Virus record (IMG/VR): IMGVR_UViG_3300028422_000919 | Coordinates: 124,001-188,000 of that record | DNA from: a virus | Direction: 5' to 3' (one strand) | DNA length: 64,000 nucleotides | Part shown: one piece after another, positions 39,575-48,210 of the stretch | Layout of the letters: each line of letters begins with the position of its first letter | Numbering within the stretch: position 1 is the first letter of the stretch | Notes under the pieces: generated by a model | Told to the model about the DNA's origin: nothing | The model's input: only the letters and a program-made list of their open reading frames with translations | The model's database searches: none | Program-made: the position numbers and the translations under genes

Positions 39575-39823
39575 ATGAACACGGAAACCACCCGTGGTGG
39601 CCTCCACCAGCCTGGCGTAGGAGTTCGATTACTTATGGCTTCCAAGTGGCCCCTTCAGATCAAAGTCGGCAAGACCCGGTTCAAGATCATGCACCCGGAA
39701 CAGGGTCGGCACCAGATCATCAACACCAAGACAGGTGAGGTGGTGGGACATCTGGTAGAGCACCAGGTGCCGTTCAACGGACTCAAGGTCGCAGCCCGGG
39801 AAGTCATCGAGCAGGTCGCATGA
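39575..39823 (+). CDS. Hypothetical protein, 82 aa
   Basis: Not recognised. A basic, mostly strand-rich protein (MASKWPLQIKVGKTRFKIMH). Its TGA overlaps the start of the CYTH gene. Confidence 0.65.
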   Translation: MNTETTRGGLHQPGVGVRLLMASKWPLQIKVGKTRFKIMHPEQGRHQIINTKTGEVVGHLVEHQVPFNGLKVAAREVIEQVA

Positions 39824-40287
39824 TGGGCATCGAGATCGAACGCAAATATCTCGTTGCCGACGACGGCTGGAAGCAGGAGCACGTCATCTCCCACCAGTCC
39901 ATTCGCCAGGGGTTCCTGTCCACGGACCCACTGCGGGTGGTCCGGGTGAGAGTTACCGAAGACCAGGGGTTCTTGACCGTCAAAGGGGCGGGCCATCTGT
40001 CCCGCCCCGAATACGAGTACGAGATCCCCACTGAGGATGCTGAAGCTCTCCTTCTGCTCTGCAAAGGGAAGATCATCCAGAAGACCCGCTGGACGCTGGT
40101 TTTCTCCGGCCGACACTGGGAGGTGGACGTATTCGAGGGCCAGCACGCAGGACTGGTCCTGGCTGAGACCGAAATGAAGGTCGAGAACGAGATCTTCAAG
40201 GTCCCTTCCTGGGCGGATCTGGATGTTACGATGTACCCCAGATACAAGAACATGAACCTCGCCTTGGAAGGGGAAGACATCCCATGA
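39820..40287 (+). CDS. CYTH-domain protein (triphosphate tunnel enzyme)
   Basis: The N-terminal EIERKYLVADDG (about residues 4-15) is the signature of CYTH enzymes, which form a tunnel binding triphosphates and Mg2+. Other charged strand motifs follow: VVRVRVTEDQGFLTVKG, RPEYEYEIPTEDAE and KTRWTLVFSGRHWEVDVFEG. Known members are class IV adenylate cyclases, thiamine-triphosphatases and inorganic triphosphatases, which this sequence alone does not separate. The length of 155 residues matches a stand-alone CYTH. It overlaps by four bases the gene for a metallo-beta-lactamase-fold protein, suggesting that the two handle one nucleotide substrate. Confidence 0.85.
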   Translation: MMGIEIERKYLVADDGWKQEHVISHQSIRQGFLSTDPLRVVRVRVTEDQGFLTVKGAGHLSRPEYEYEIPTEDAEALLLLCKGKIIQKTRWTLVFSGRHWEVDVFEGQHAGLVLAETEMKVENEIFKVPSWADLDVTMYPRYKNMNLALEGEDIP

Positions 40288-41096
40288 GCTTGACCATCAT
40301 CTCTCTCGGTCATGGAGGGGGCGTTCCTGTCTTCCCCTACGGGACCGCCGGCAACACCAACTTCGCTCTGGTCCCTGGGCGGCACGAAGGACCCGTGGTG
40401 GGCATCCTCCGGTCCAACCCCTACTGGCTCATCGACTGCGGGCCGGAAACCTTGATGAGGATCGCAGGGACGGGACAGATCCCGGAACCCATGGTTCAGA
40501 ACCTCCAGGGGGTCATTGTCACTCACTGCCATGGGGATCATTCTGGGGGGCTCTACGGTCTGGCTTGGAGGACTCACTTCATCGAAGAGAGGAAGGTCAA
40601 CCTGGTCTACCGGGAAGAGCTGATCCCGTTTTTGGAGGATCAGCTCATCGAGATCCAGTACCTGTCCGGAGACACCCCTCGGGTGCCCTGGACCTACTAC
40701 TGGGAGACCGTCGCCTGTTCTCCCACCCGGATATGGATGGACCTAGGGGATTTCAAGATCTGCTTTTTCAAGGTGGACCACAACATCCCCGGTTTTCCCA
40801 GCTTCGGAGTCGAGGTGCAGACCGTAGAGGGGGGCAGAGCTGTCTTCAGTGGAGACAGCGCCCACCCCATCGACGCCCACCGCTTCAGTGGTGCCGACGT
40901 GGTGTTCCACGATGTGCAGTTCTACACGAGCGACCCGAGGGTAGCCGTACACTGCCCATACGAGGCCCTGGAAACCGCTGTGAGCCCCGAGTTGCGGAAA
41001 AAGGTACACCTGGCCCATACCGGCCAGAAGCCGCCGGGGGCGGCCTTAGAGGCGTTCTCCTGGGCTTCTCTTGATACGATCGTAGTGGTGGATTAG
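40284..41096 (+). CDS. Metallo-beta-lactamase-fold hydrolase, RNase Z/Apyc1-like
   Basis: The zinc-binding motif THCHGDHSGG (about residues 78-87) is clear, with further ligands in FFKVDHNIPGFPSFG, AVFSGDSAH and VFHDVQFYTSD and a final HLAHTGQKPPG. The order and the 270-residue length match the tRNase Z-like branch that includes Apyc1, a phage phosphodiesterase that degrades cyclic pyrimidine signals of the Pycsar defence. RNase Z itself and other cyclic-nucleotide phosphodiesterases are alternatives. It is coupled to the CYTH gene upstream and ends in TAG. Confidence 0.85.
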   Translation: MSLTIISLGHGGGVPVFPYGTAGNTNFALVPGRHEGPVVGILRSNPYWLIDCGPETLMRIAGTGQIPEPMVQNLQGVIVTHCHGDHSGGLYGLAWRTHFIEERKVNLVYREELIPFLEDQLIEIQYLSGDTPRVPWTYYWETVACSPTRIWMDLGDFKICFFKVDHNIPGFPSFGVEVQTVEGGRAVFSGDSAHPIDAHRFSGADVVFHDVQFYTSDPRVAVHCPYEALETAVSPELRKKVHLAHTGQKPPGAALEAFSWASLDTIVVVD

Positions 41097-42682
41097 CGGG
41101 AGGAACCCGAACGGCTATTGCTGTCGGTGGTGAGGCGCCGGCTCAGAAGGTACGTGTCGGTGTCGTGCTTGTCCGACAGGTCCTCCAAGAAGTTGATCAT
41201 TCCGACCGTGAGCACATCGAGGCGTTCACCAAGGTCCAGCACCTGCTTGATGTTCCCCTTGAAATCCTGCTCAGCAGCCAACGCCTGATCGAAATTGTCC
41301 CCAGGAATCTCATCCCACTGCTTGATCCAAAACGCCGTCCACATGGCCTGCTGCTTGGGATCCACAGCATCGACACCGTACATGTCCACCAGCTTCTCAG
41401 CCAGGCCGTCGATCTGATCGTCCATCGCCTCATACAGGCGCTGGAACAGGAGATGATCCCCGTAGTAGCCCGTCCCCGAAGCGGTCCAGTGGCAGTTGAG
41501 AATGAAGTCACGAAGGGCTCGGAGCTGACTCAGGAGGCGCATCAAAGCCAACTGGGCTGAGGCTTTGCCAGCGGCATCGGCCTTTTTTCCCGCTGCTGGG
41601 GGAACTACCTGAGTGATTCGACCGTCATTTGTCCCTACCCACAAAGGGACTTGGTGCAGAGCGGGAATGCTGGAATGCAGGTTCCTCCGTCCGACAAGCC
41701 CCTTGAAAGCCCGCAGGCCAAACCGGGTGGCCTGCCCTGAAGAAATGTCAGCGTAGATGAACCACGCCTTGTGTGGCTGGACGTAACGGAACTTGTGCTG
41801 GGCCAACTCAATGACTTTGTTGTCTTTCATCATGGAGGGGGCCAGCTCCCGAATCTGGGACATCCCGAACTTGCGCTCGAACTCCGCTAGCGCTTTCATC
41901 TCTGGGGTCTCTTCGGGCTCTGGTCCCACATCGTCGAACAAAGTGAACCCATCCAGCATGGCCCTCTTCCCTACCGGCTCGACCACCCAGTCGTCCACAT
42001 CATCGAACCTATCGAGCTGGGGGCGAACCATCGTTGCCGCCTTGTTGTCGGCGTCCTTGTCGTCCCGAGCCGTGAATTCCTTGGACCATAGCTCCTCCCC
42101 TGAGTCACTGAACAGGTAGACTCGGTACTTCCCGCCCGCCGCCGCCTGCTTGGACACCCATTTTGAAGCCAGGGAGTAGACGTAGCTCTCCACCTCATCG
42201 GTGGAAACCCCTGCCTTGTCCGCCAAGCCGTGAACCTTCGAGTCAGGCACGGCTTTCCCCCCATACTCCCTCAGGAGGGCGTGGAGCTGATCCTTCAGAT
42301 CCTTAGGGATGGCGGCCTTCTTGTCGCACTTGCCGGCCTCCATCCTCTCCAGCTTATCGTAGTAGGCCGGATCTTCGGTGAGGTGGTCCCGAGCAATCTC
42401 CCGAGCAAGGGATGGATCATCCGTGTGCTCCATCTCGACCTTCTGCCCCTTGGCAACAGCTTTGGGATCGAAGTCGGAGGGCTTCTTTTTGTCAGAGAGT
42501 CCGCCAGGAATCTGGTCCTTAGCCGTTTTGAACTCGTGGGAAGGTTTCATCTTCTTGTAGATCCCCATCACATAGGCGTAGAAATCCTTGTCGGACTCTT
42601 TGCGGCCGTCATCCTTGGCAATTTCCACCGCTTTGGTCCACTTCTCTTCATCACGCCTCGTGTGGACCACGTTGCTGGGCAT
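41093..42682 (-). CDS. Fusion of DUF5661-type and ferritin-like domains, 529 aa
   Basis: The N-terminal third holds HTDDPSLAREIARDHLTEDP and YYDKLERMEAGK, the hallmark of DUF5661 proteins found in virions and phage genomes. The C-terminal 170 residues contain NCHWTASGTGYYGDHLLFQ and EAMDDQIDGLAEKLVDMYG, the four-helix ferritin/Dps-like pattern with His, Asp and Glu metal ligands. The middle has strand-rich regions with no assigned fold. It may be a structural or DNA-protecting protein. The ATG at 42682 overlaps the TAA of the upstream gene. Confidence 0.75.
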   Translation of the reverse strand: MPSNVVHTRRDEEKWTKAVEIAKDDGRKESDKDFYAYVMGIYKKMKPSHEFKTAKDQIPGGLSDKKKPSDFDPKAVAKGQKVEMEHTDDPSLAREIARDHLTEDPAYYDKLERMEAGKCDKKAAIPKDLKDQLHALLREYGGKAVPDSKVHGLADKAGVSTDEVESYVYSLASKWVSKQAAAGGKYRVYLFSDSGEELWSKEFTARDDKDADNKAATMVRPQLDRFDDVDDWVVEPVGKRAMLDGFTLFDDVGPEPEETPEMKALAEFERKFGMSQIRELAPSMMKDNKVIELAQHKFRYVQPHKAWFIYADISSGQATRFGLRAFKGLVGRRNLHSSIPALHQVPLWVGTNDGRITQVVPPAAGKKADAAGKASAQLALMRLLSQLRALRDFILNCHWTASGTGYYGDHLLFQRLYEAMDDQIDGLAEKLVDMYGVDAVDPKQQAMWTAFWIKQWDEIPGDNFDQALAAEQDFKGNIKQVLDLGERLDVLTVGMINFLEDLSDKHDTDTYLLSRRLTTDSNSRSGSSR

Positions 42683-43956
42683 TAGCGGATCTCCTTGTAT
42701 GTGAGGGTCGACAGGGCCTCTCCGGACCCCGTCACCAATCGGGCACACACCCACAACTCATCGGGCGTACCGTCATAGGCCGAAACCACAGGCACAGATT
42801 CGATTAGAGTACCCGAAACAGCATTGCCACGGGACTGAGCTCCCCCCCCAAGCACCCCGGAGCTGAGAACTAGAGAGCGGGCCCCATTGGGCAATCCGCT
42901 CCCGTTTACCCCCACCGCAATCTGGCTGCGGCTGTACTGGGCAATGGAATCCGCCCCTGGGACATCTGCCCAGACGGCAGCTCCTGTCCCACCGGGATTT
43001 AGCACCAAGCACCACAACAGGGCTTCGGTGTCCAGGTTGATGAAGCTATGCTCCAGAGCCCGGAGAGTGGCGTGGATGTTGGCGGCTTGAAGCCGGATAC
43101 CTAGAATGGTGGTGAGAGTGGTACTGGTCGCAGCCAACCCCGTTCCAGAGTCGGGCTGAGACCAAACCGATCGTTGGGCGCCAGGCTCATCCACGGCACC
43201 TTCCCGGTTTACTGCCGAACAGATCTGCATCAACTCTGTGGGGCCCGCAGTGGCCCCGGTGTTCTCGATTTCGTAGCGGACGGGGAGCTTCGGGGAACGG
43301 ATGTAGGGGAGAGTGTTCCCCCCCTGGTTGGCATGCTTGAACTCATGGACGTAGATGATCATCCCGTCGATGTCGAAGCCCATACGGACTCGCCCAACCC
43401 CCAACCATTGGAAATCGCACACCCAAATCTGGGTCTTGGTTAGATCCAGGGTGATACCGCTAGGCCCGGTTCCGTCAAGGGGATCCATGTTCCAGGAAGA
43501 CTGAGGGATGCGTTCGTAGGTGGTGGCCCCGGAGGCAACGGACCGGATGACCATTTCAGGGTCATCGTTATCCCTCACCTCCAAATACATCCCTTCGGCC
43601 CCATTGAAGTAGCCAACCTTCTGAGTCATATTGGCCTGGGGAGGCGCCATCAAAAAAGTGGCTAGGACAAGCTGACCCTGGGCTGCACGGTAAGAATAGA
43701 ATTCTTTGGACTGTCGGACTACACGGTCTCCGGCTGCCGCCGTCACTGCCAACCGCATGGTTCCCGAGCTAGGATGATATGTAGCCGTTCCGGCCCCCGC
43801 CACAGTGCCGTCCCAATACAGAGTACGATCTGCCGTGTCAAACAACGTCGAGAACTGGAGATGAGGATAGCTAACCCTCACCCGACTGAACGGGTCCAGG
43901 TTGGGGCCGTCAGAAATACCCACGTCCTCGGGGAAAGTGCTACCGGGATAACTCAT
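42682..43956 (-). CDS. Tail-appendage-like structural protein, 424 aa
   Basis: Strand-rich with Gly/Thr repeats, few charges in the middle and aromatic clusters (YSYRAAQGQLVLATF, VWVCDFQWLGVGRVRMGF-type). No exact family is recognised. The composition and its overlap with the next structural-looking gene suggest a virion appendage or baseplate protein. ATG 43956 overlaps the TGA of the upstream gene. Confidence 0.6.
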   Translation of the reverse strand: MSYPGSTFPEDVGISDGPNLDPFSRVRVSYPHLQFSTLFDTADRTLYWDGTVAGAGTATYHPSSGTMRLAVTAAAGDRVVRQSKEFYSYRAAQGQLVLATFLMAPPQANMTQKVGYFNGAEGMYLEVRDNDDPEMVIRSVASGATTYERIPQSSWNMDPLDGTGPSGITLDLTKTQIWVCDFQWLGVGRVRMGFDIDGMIIYVHEFKHANQGGNTLPYIRSPKLPVRYEIENTGATAGPTELMQICSAVNREGAVDEPGAQRSVWSQPDSGTGLAATSTTLTTILGIRLQAANIHATLRALEHSFINLDTEALLWCLVLNPGGTGAAVWADVPGADSIAQYSRSQIAVGVNGSGLPNGARSLVLSSGVLGGGAQSRGNAVSGTLIESVPVVSAYDGTPDELWVCARLVTGSGEALSTLTYKEIR

Positions 43957-44651
43957 GCCAGACTCCACTCAGTGCCGGAGAACACGAACTTGAGGGCTGC
44001 GTAGTTTCCGTTGATGACGATGCTACCAGCACCGTCAATAGTTTCTGCCCCGTCTGCGTTGATGGTGATGTTGTTGACCGTTGCGGTCCCGGTTTTGTCC
44101 TTGACAGTCACCACCCCAGTCGTATGGGTAGCTCCCGCAGGGAGGTTGACCACGAAAGGGACGGGGATTGCGGGATTGACCAGCACATACTCGTCCCCCA
44201 CCGCTACAGCATATGGGGTAACCAGAGCTTCCACGATGCTGGGGGACCCGGGGCTGAACGACTGATTCTCCCACCGGGAATGAGCGGCGCTGTATCGCAG
44301 GAACTGACCATCCGCAAGGGCAAGGGGGTACTGAACGTCTCCCAAATCCTCCAACAGGATCTCAGACGTGAGGGCCGACCCTAGGATGAACTGAGCGCTG
44401 ATCTCTCCCTGGTCGCATAGGCGGCGGATATCCCCAGACTCGAACGATCTGGCAACTGCTGTGCCGTAAGTCAGATCGATGGACCCACCGGCAGGGACGT
44501 AGAAGGGTTCTGGGGAGAGACCCCGGATCTCGGCAGCGGCCCGCAGGTCATCAAGCAGCAAGGAACTGCCCCGCACCGTACCTGCAAGGTACGGAGGGCT
44601 CGGCAGGGTCTTCCCAAGATGGATGAGCCGGAGTTGAATGCCTTCGGCCAT
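43953..44651 (-). CDS. Structural-type protein with beta-rich C-terminus, 232 aa
   Basis: The C-terminal 90 residues have the regular small strands of tail-fibre tips (GVVTVKDKTGTATVNNITIN, GAETIDGAGSIVINGNYAAL). The N-terminal half is not recognised. GGAGG precedes the ATG at 44651. It is coupled to the structural gene downstream, which together with the DUF5661 fusion forms a three-gene unit. Confidence 0.65.
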   Translation of the reverse strand: MAEGIQLRLIHLGKTLPSPPYLAGTVRGSSLLLDDLRAAAEIRGLSPEPFYVPAGGSIDLTYGTAVARSFESGDIRRLCDQGEISAQFILGSALTSEILLEDLGDVQYPLALADGQFLRYSAAHSRWENQSFSPGSPSIVEALVTPYAVAVGDEYVLVNPAIPVPFVVNLPAGATHTTGVVTVKDKTGTATVNNITINADGAETIDGAGSIVINGNYAALKFVFSGTEWSLA

Positions 44652-44721
44652 GCAGGTTTCCTCCACACCCGTCCCCCGGGTTGGTCTCTACCGACAGAGG
44701 CCTATAGGCGTTTGACCGGGC

Positions 44722-45627
44722 TTATGCGCCGAACAACTCTCCGATGAGGTCTTCTTCGCCCACTCCCGTCCACTTGGACGGGAACTTGGAGATCAGGGCT
44801 TCCCCCAGGTTCTTGAGGTAGTCGTAGCCGTAATCCCCATTCTCGGCACATCGGGAGAGGGTGTCGGGGATGTCATTCTCGATCTCCGAGCAGAAGAACA
44901 CGGCGGGGGCGGCAATAGCCGCAGAAGTGTCCACGTCCCCTGTGAGAGACACGATGTGCTTGAGAATAGCCGAGGCACTGTCGTAGCGTTGGATCGCCCC
45001 AATGGCCGCACGAACGTGCTGAAAGCCTTTCTCCTGAATGGGAGTAACCCAGCCATCTGCCCAACCCCATCCTGGAATCAGCTCTTCGATGTACGCTCCC
45101 GCATCCGCCTTGGGGCCGATGTGGTGGTATGTGTAGTGGGTGAGCAAAGCCGAGGCGGCAGCGGCCTCCAGCCCCGCCCTGGTGGCGTGCGTGAGACACC
45201 CCTGGAGGTAAGCGGCGTCAATGACTCCCTGCTCTTCCTTGAGCAATCCCAGGACCGGAGCCCGCATAGCGGCCCCCGACTTGTCACTGTAGGGACGGAT
45301 GCCCTTCAGAAACTCGGCCGGAGTTTGGACTCTCGCCAGAAAGTCGTAGAACGCCCCGGCGTATCCCTTGCGGGGGTCCCGTCGGAATGTGCTCAAAAAA
45401 GACTGGGCGATGTCACCCAAGCTCCAGGTGGACGGGAGTGGCTGCCGAAGCATCAACTCGGCCAACGCTACCTGCATCTGGGTGTCGTCCGAATATGTCC
45501 CGGGCTTCGTCTTCCACTTGGGGTGGCTCTGGAAGGTCCGAAGGTTGTTCCTCTTGGCGACGAATTTGGGGTCGGCATACTCGAAGCCGAAACCGTATCC
45601 GTCAAAAATCGCCGTATAGTGGAGCAC
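44722..45627 (-). CDS. ADP-ribosylglycohydrolase (DraG/ARH family)
   Basis: The family removes ADP-ribose from arginine, serine or other targets with two Mg ions. The ligand motifs are intact: YSDDTQMQVALAEL (about residues 45-58) and GDVDTSAAIAAPAVF near the end, with KSGAAMRAPVLGLL between and IFDGYGFGFEYADP at the start. At 301 residues it is a full domain. The GTG start at 45627 lies after AAAGGAG, and a promoter motif with a 16-base spacer is 33 bases upstream. It can reverse the PARP-like protein encoded at 25854-27683 or a host/defence transferase. It lies beside a kinase-vWA pair. Confidence 0.92.
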   Translation of the reverse strand: MLHYTAIFDGYGFGFEYADPKFVAKRNNLRTFQSHPKWKTKPGTYSDDTQMQVALAELMLRQPLPSTWSLGDIAQSFLSTFRRDPRKGYAGAFYDFLARVQTPAEFLKGIRPYSDKSGAAMRAPVLGLLKEEQGVIDAAYLQGCLTHATRAGLEAAAASALLTHYTYHHIGPKADAGAYIEELIPGWGWADGWVTPIQEKGFQHVRAAIGAIQRYDSASAILKHIVSLTGDVDTSAAIAAPAVFFCSEIENDIPDTLSRCAENGDYGYDYLKNLGEALISKFPSKWTGVGEEDLIGELFGA

Positions 45628-45659
45628 TCTTTGGACTCTCCTTTGATGGGGCAGCCTAT

Positions 45660-45686
45660 CTACCCGGGAATCCTACCCCCGTTACC
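45660..45686 (-). promoter_or_regulatory. Phage promoter motif, GGTAAC-N16-GGTAG
   Basis: GGTAAC at 45681-45686 and GGTAG at 45660-45664 on the minus strand, upstream of the ADP-ribosylglycohydrolase gene. Confidence 0.6.
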
Positions 45687-46851
45687 GGCTGAGGTCTCTA
45701 CGGCGGGGATCCGGCGGAGGGGCGCTCGGCCCACCCGGCACCATCGAGAGGGATGCGTGAACCGTCCCCAGGTTCTCGTCAGTGTACCGGGTGCCGGCCT
45801 GACGGGCGGAGAGAGCCTGGGTGAACGTGTCGTACTGACTGGTCACCTTGGCGACCGCCCCCAACATCACATCTACTACCCGACGCTGGTCGTGCAGCGG
45901 GAGGACATGATCCGATCCCAGAACCCGATTCCAGTACCCGTCGATATCGTAAGAACAGGATTTGACATAATAGTTGTGGTCTGCAGTGTGGGCCAGAACG
46001 GTGAACACTTCCCCCTTGCGCCGGAGGCAGGAGAACGTGTCCTTAGCCGTGTCCAGCTCCTCGTCTTTGCTGATCCCGACCCCCTGCAAACAGTAGCGGC
46101 TCGCCATGCTCTCGGCACCGGCCTCGTCGGTGATAAAGAACGTGAAGACGTGTTTGGCCGACCCAGTGTCCACGGCGTGCAGGAGCCAGTGGGCGACGAT
46201 CTCCGGGCTCTCTTCACCGTCCCCCCCACCCGAGGCCTCGGTGTTCAGGGCCTCCAAATGGTCGTCGAGAAGGGGTCCGCTGGCGAAGTCGATAACCTCG
46301 ATCACGTCACCGTACTTCACATCGCCGTATGTGATGAACAGGATCTGAAGGTCATCCCCCAGGAACTTCTGGGCCTCCCCGAACATCAACGGGAGGCGAC
46401 GGAAGATCTCGGGAACCCAGGACCGGATAGACCCAGTCACATCCACGACGACCTGGATGACGGCCTTAGCCGTGCTCTTAAGCGTCTTGCCGTGGGGCCT
46501 CCGGTTGAAGGAGTGCGGCGGCACCGGGACGTGGTTATGCTGCCAAACCACAGAAGCGGCAGGCTTAGGGGCGGGCTTCGGCGGCGCCTGAACGGCAGGG
46601 CTAGGGTTCCACGCCCTGGACGCCTGGTCCTTGACAGCCTTATCCTTGGCAGCCTTGTCTTTGCACCCCCAGCACAGATCACCGCTGTAGTTCACCTCCT
46701 TGCCACAGGAGCAGCGGTAAGTAGGGGCTGGGGTGCTATAACCTCTCCGGGCTCGGCTGTAATCAGTTCTGCTGTAGATATCCTCGCTGGAGTCACTCCG
46801 ATCACGATAGTCACGTCGGTCACTGCCGCCCCATCCAAAGGATCCACTCAT
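45682..46851 (-). CDS. Zinc-ribbon and von Willebrand A-domain protein
   Basis: The N-terminal region has CSCGKEVNYSGDLCWGC, a four-Cys zinc ribbon. A Pro-rich linker leads to a vWA domain (about residues 135-330) with the MIDAS signature VVDVTGSIRSW and an FITDEAGAE segment. vWA proteins coupled to Ser/Thr kinases occur in TerY-type and other regulatory systems. Here the gene overlaps the kinase gene by four bases (ATGA). Its partners are probably the kinase and a target bound by the metal site. Confidence 0.85.
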   Translation of the reverse strand: MSGSFGWGGSDRRDYRDRSDSSEDIYSRTDYSRARRGYSTPAPTYRCSCGKEVNYSGDLCWGCKDKAAKDKAVKDQASRAWNPSPAVQAPPKPAPKPAASVVWQHNHVPVPPHSFNRRPHGKTLKSTAKAVIQVVVDVTGSIRSWVPEIFRRLPLMFGEAQKFLGDDLQILFITYGDVKYGDVIEVIDFASGPLLDDHLEALNTEASGGGDGEESPEIVAHWLLHAVDTGSAKHVFTFFITDEAGAESMASRYCLQGVGISKDEELDTAKDTFSCLRRKGEVFTVLAHTADHNYYVKSCSYDIDGYWNRVLGSDHVLPLHDQRRVVDVMLGAVAKVTSQYDTFTQALSARQAGTRYTDENLGTVHASLSMVPGGPSAPPPDPRRRDLSR

Positions 46852-47642
46852 CGGTCCCTCCACTGCTCCTCGCAGCTCTCTCGCCCCCACACATCCATAC
46901 GGATGTGGTACAGCTCTCGCCGTACATCATCCGCCGAGGGGGGTCTCTTAGCCGGGTCTCGTGCAATCATCTGCTCCAACAGATCAGCCAGGGGCTCGAC
47001 CATGTCGGAAGGCACGGTTCCCTTGTGAATGTCTCCCCCGGCCAGGGCAATACCTACCTTGCCGACGGAGTAGATGTCCGACTCAGGAAGAGGTGGGAAC
47101 CCCTGCTGGAACTCAGGAGCCATGTAGCCAGGGGTTCCCCCTTTGGCCTTCGTCTTCTCATTGGGTTCTAGCGTTGCCATACCCAGGTCTACCAGGGTGA
47201 CCTGGTGATCCTCGATGTCGAGGATGGCGTTGGCCGGCTTGATGTCGCAGTGGACGATTCCGTGCCGGCGGTGCAGATAGTCCAGAGCACCCAAGACCCG
47301 ATCCAACACCCAGCAGATGTGCTCGTCCGCCACAGGACCCCGGGTTTCCAGGTGCTTGTCTAGGGGGGTCCCCGGAATGTAGCTCAGGACCATGATCTGG
47401 CCGATGTCTCCACCCACCTCGAAGTAGTCCAACAGGCTGGGGAACTGGAAGTGGCGGAGCTTCGCCAACAGCTCCGCCTCCTGGCGGAACATCCTGGTGA
47501 ACGGATCCTTGTGGGTCTTCTCCTGTTTGATGACCACAGGAAGACCCCTGCCGAGGATACAATGCCGCCCTAGATACACGTCTCCGAAAGCACCCCCTCC
47601 GAGCTTTTTACGAATCTCCCAGCTTCCGATGACGTGTCCCAT
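46848..47642 (-). CDS. Hanks-type serine/threonine protein kinase
   Basis: A whole kinase domain in 264 residues: the Gly loop KKLGGGAFGDVYLG, lysine in VVIKQEKTH, catalytic loop IVHCDIKPANAI, the DFG-equivalent VDLGMATLE (Asp kept, Phe to Leu), and the APE region YMAPEFQQGFPP. No membrane segment or sensor is attached. It should phosphorylate the vWA partner or host proteins. The ATG at 47642 has GGGGAG upstream. It is coupled to the vWA gene, and the gene at 47740 and CoaD-CoaE precede it. Confidence 0.93.
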   Translation of the reverse strand: MGHVIGSWEIRKKLGGGAFGDVYLGRHCILGRGLPVVIKQEKTHKDPFTRMFRQEAELLAKLRHFQFPSLLDYFEVGGDIGQIMVLSYIPGTPLDKHLETRGPVADEHICWVLDRVLGALDYLHRRHGIVHCDIKPANAILDIEDHQVTLVDLGMATLEPNEKTKAKGGTPGYMAPEFQQGFPPLPESDIYSVGKVGIALAGGDIHKGTVPSDMVEPLADLLEQMIARDPAKRPPSADDVRRELYHIRMDVWGRESCEEQWRDR

Positions 47643-47739
47643 CTCAACAACACTCCCCGAACAGCTTGCCCCGCACCCTGTCGTACCCGGAATGAACCCG
47701 TTCCCATCCTCCAGACGGCGGATGGCGTGGTGACTCAGC

Positions 47740-48210
47740 TCATGGAAAGGGGGACTTGTGGGATGTCCGGAAGTGGCGAGACCACAGCTCCCGGACAACT
47801 TCTGGGGGAGCATCCGTGGCGAGGCCCTGAGGCGAACAGCCCCTCCCACCCCCGTACCCGTACACATGGTACTTGCCCCAACGACCGAGGAACACACTTG
47901 CGTCCCACCAGAAATCCCAGAGGGGAGTCCCCTCAGAGTTCAGCTCCCCCGTGTCATAGTAGCAGAGTTCCACTCCACTCTTCCCCAACTCCCGAAACGG
48001 CTCAGGGGTGTCACCCCAGGAATCGGGATCGATATACACAGCCCCCTCATCCTGCATGAGCTGCCAATCTCCGGGCCAGCAGTCGTTGCCGGAGGCGGAC
48101 TTGGCGACTGCAGGGGCCATCCTGGTGAGCTGCCCCAGCAACTCACCCACCCGGGCTTCGGCCCTCTGACGGGTGGTGCGGGGTTCAGTTCCGAAAGTGA
48201 ACGTCTTCAT
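47740..48210 (-). CDS. Hypothetical protein, 156 aa
   Basis: Not recognised. It is Trp/Gly-rich in its second half (LWDFWWDASVFLGRWGKYHV) and soluble. Its ATG overlaps the TGA of CoaD-CoaE. It lies between the CoA gene and the kinase gene. Confidence 0.65.
   Translation of the reverse strand: MKTFTFGTEPRTTRQRAEARVGELLGQLTRMAPAVAKSASGNDCWPGDWQLMQDEGAVYIDPDSWGDTPEPFRELGKSGVELCYYDTGELNSEGTPLWDFWWDASVFLGRWGKYHVYGYGGGRGCSPQGLATDAPPEVVRELWSRHFRTSHKSPFP

Noticed and set aside
40284-41096. Calling the MBL-fold protein a true RNase Z
   Set aside because: The exosite arm typical of tRNase Z is not seen; the size and context fit cyclic-nucleotide hydrolases at least as well, so only the fold is asserted.
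44956-47028. A 690-codon plus-strand open frame opposite the glycohydrolase, vWA and kinase genes
   Set aside because: It is the antisense shadow of three genes with clear domains and intact active-site motifs, common in GC-rich DNA. The same applies to long plus-strand frames at 6116-7429, 23829-25217 and 31829-33187.
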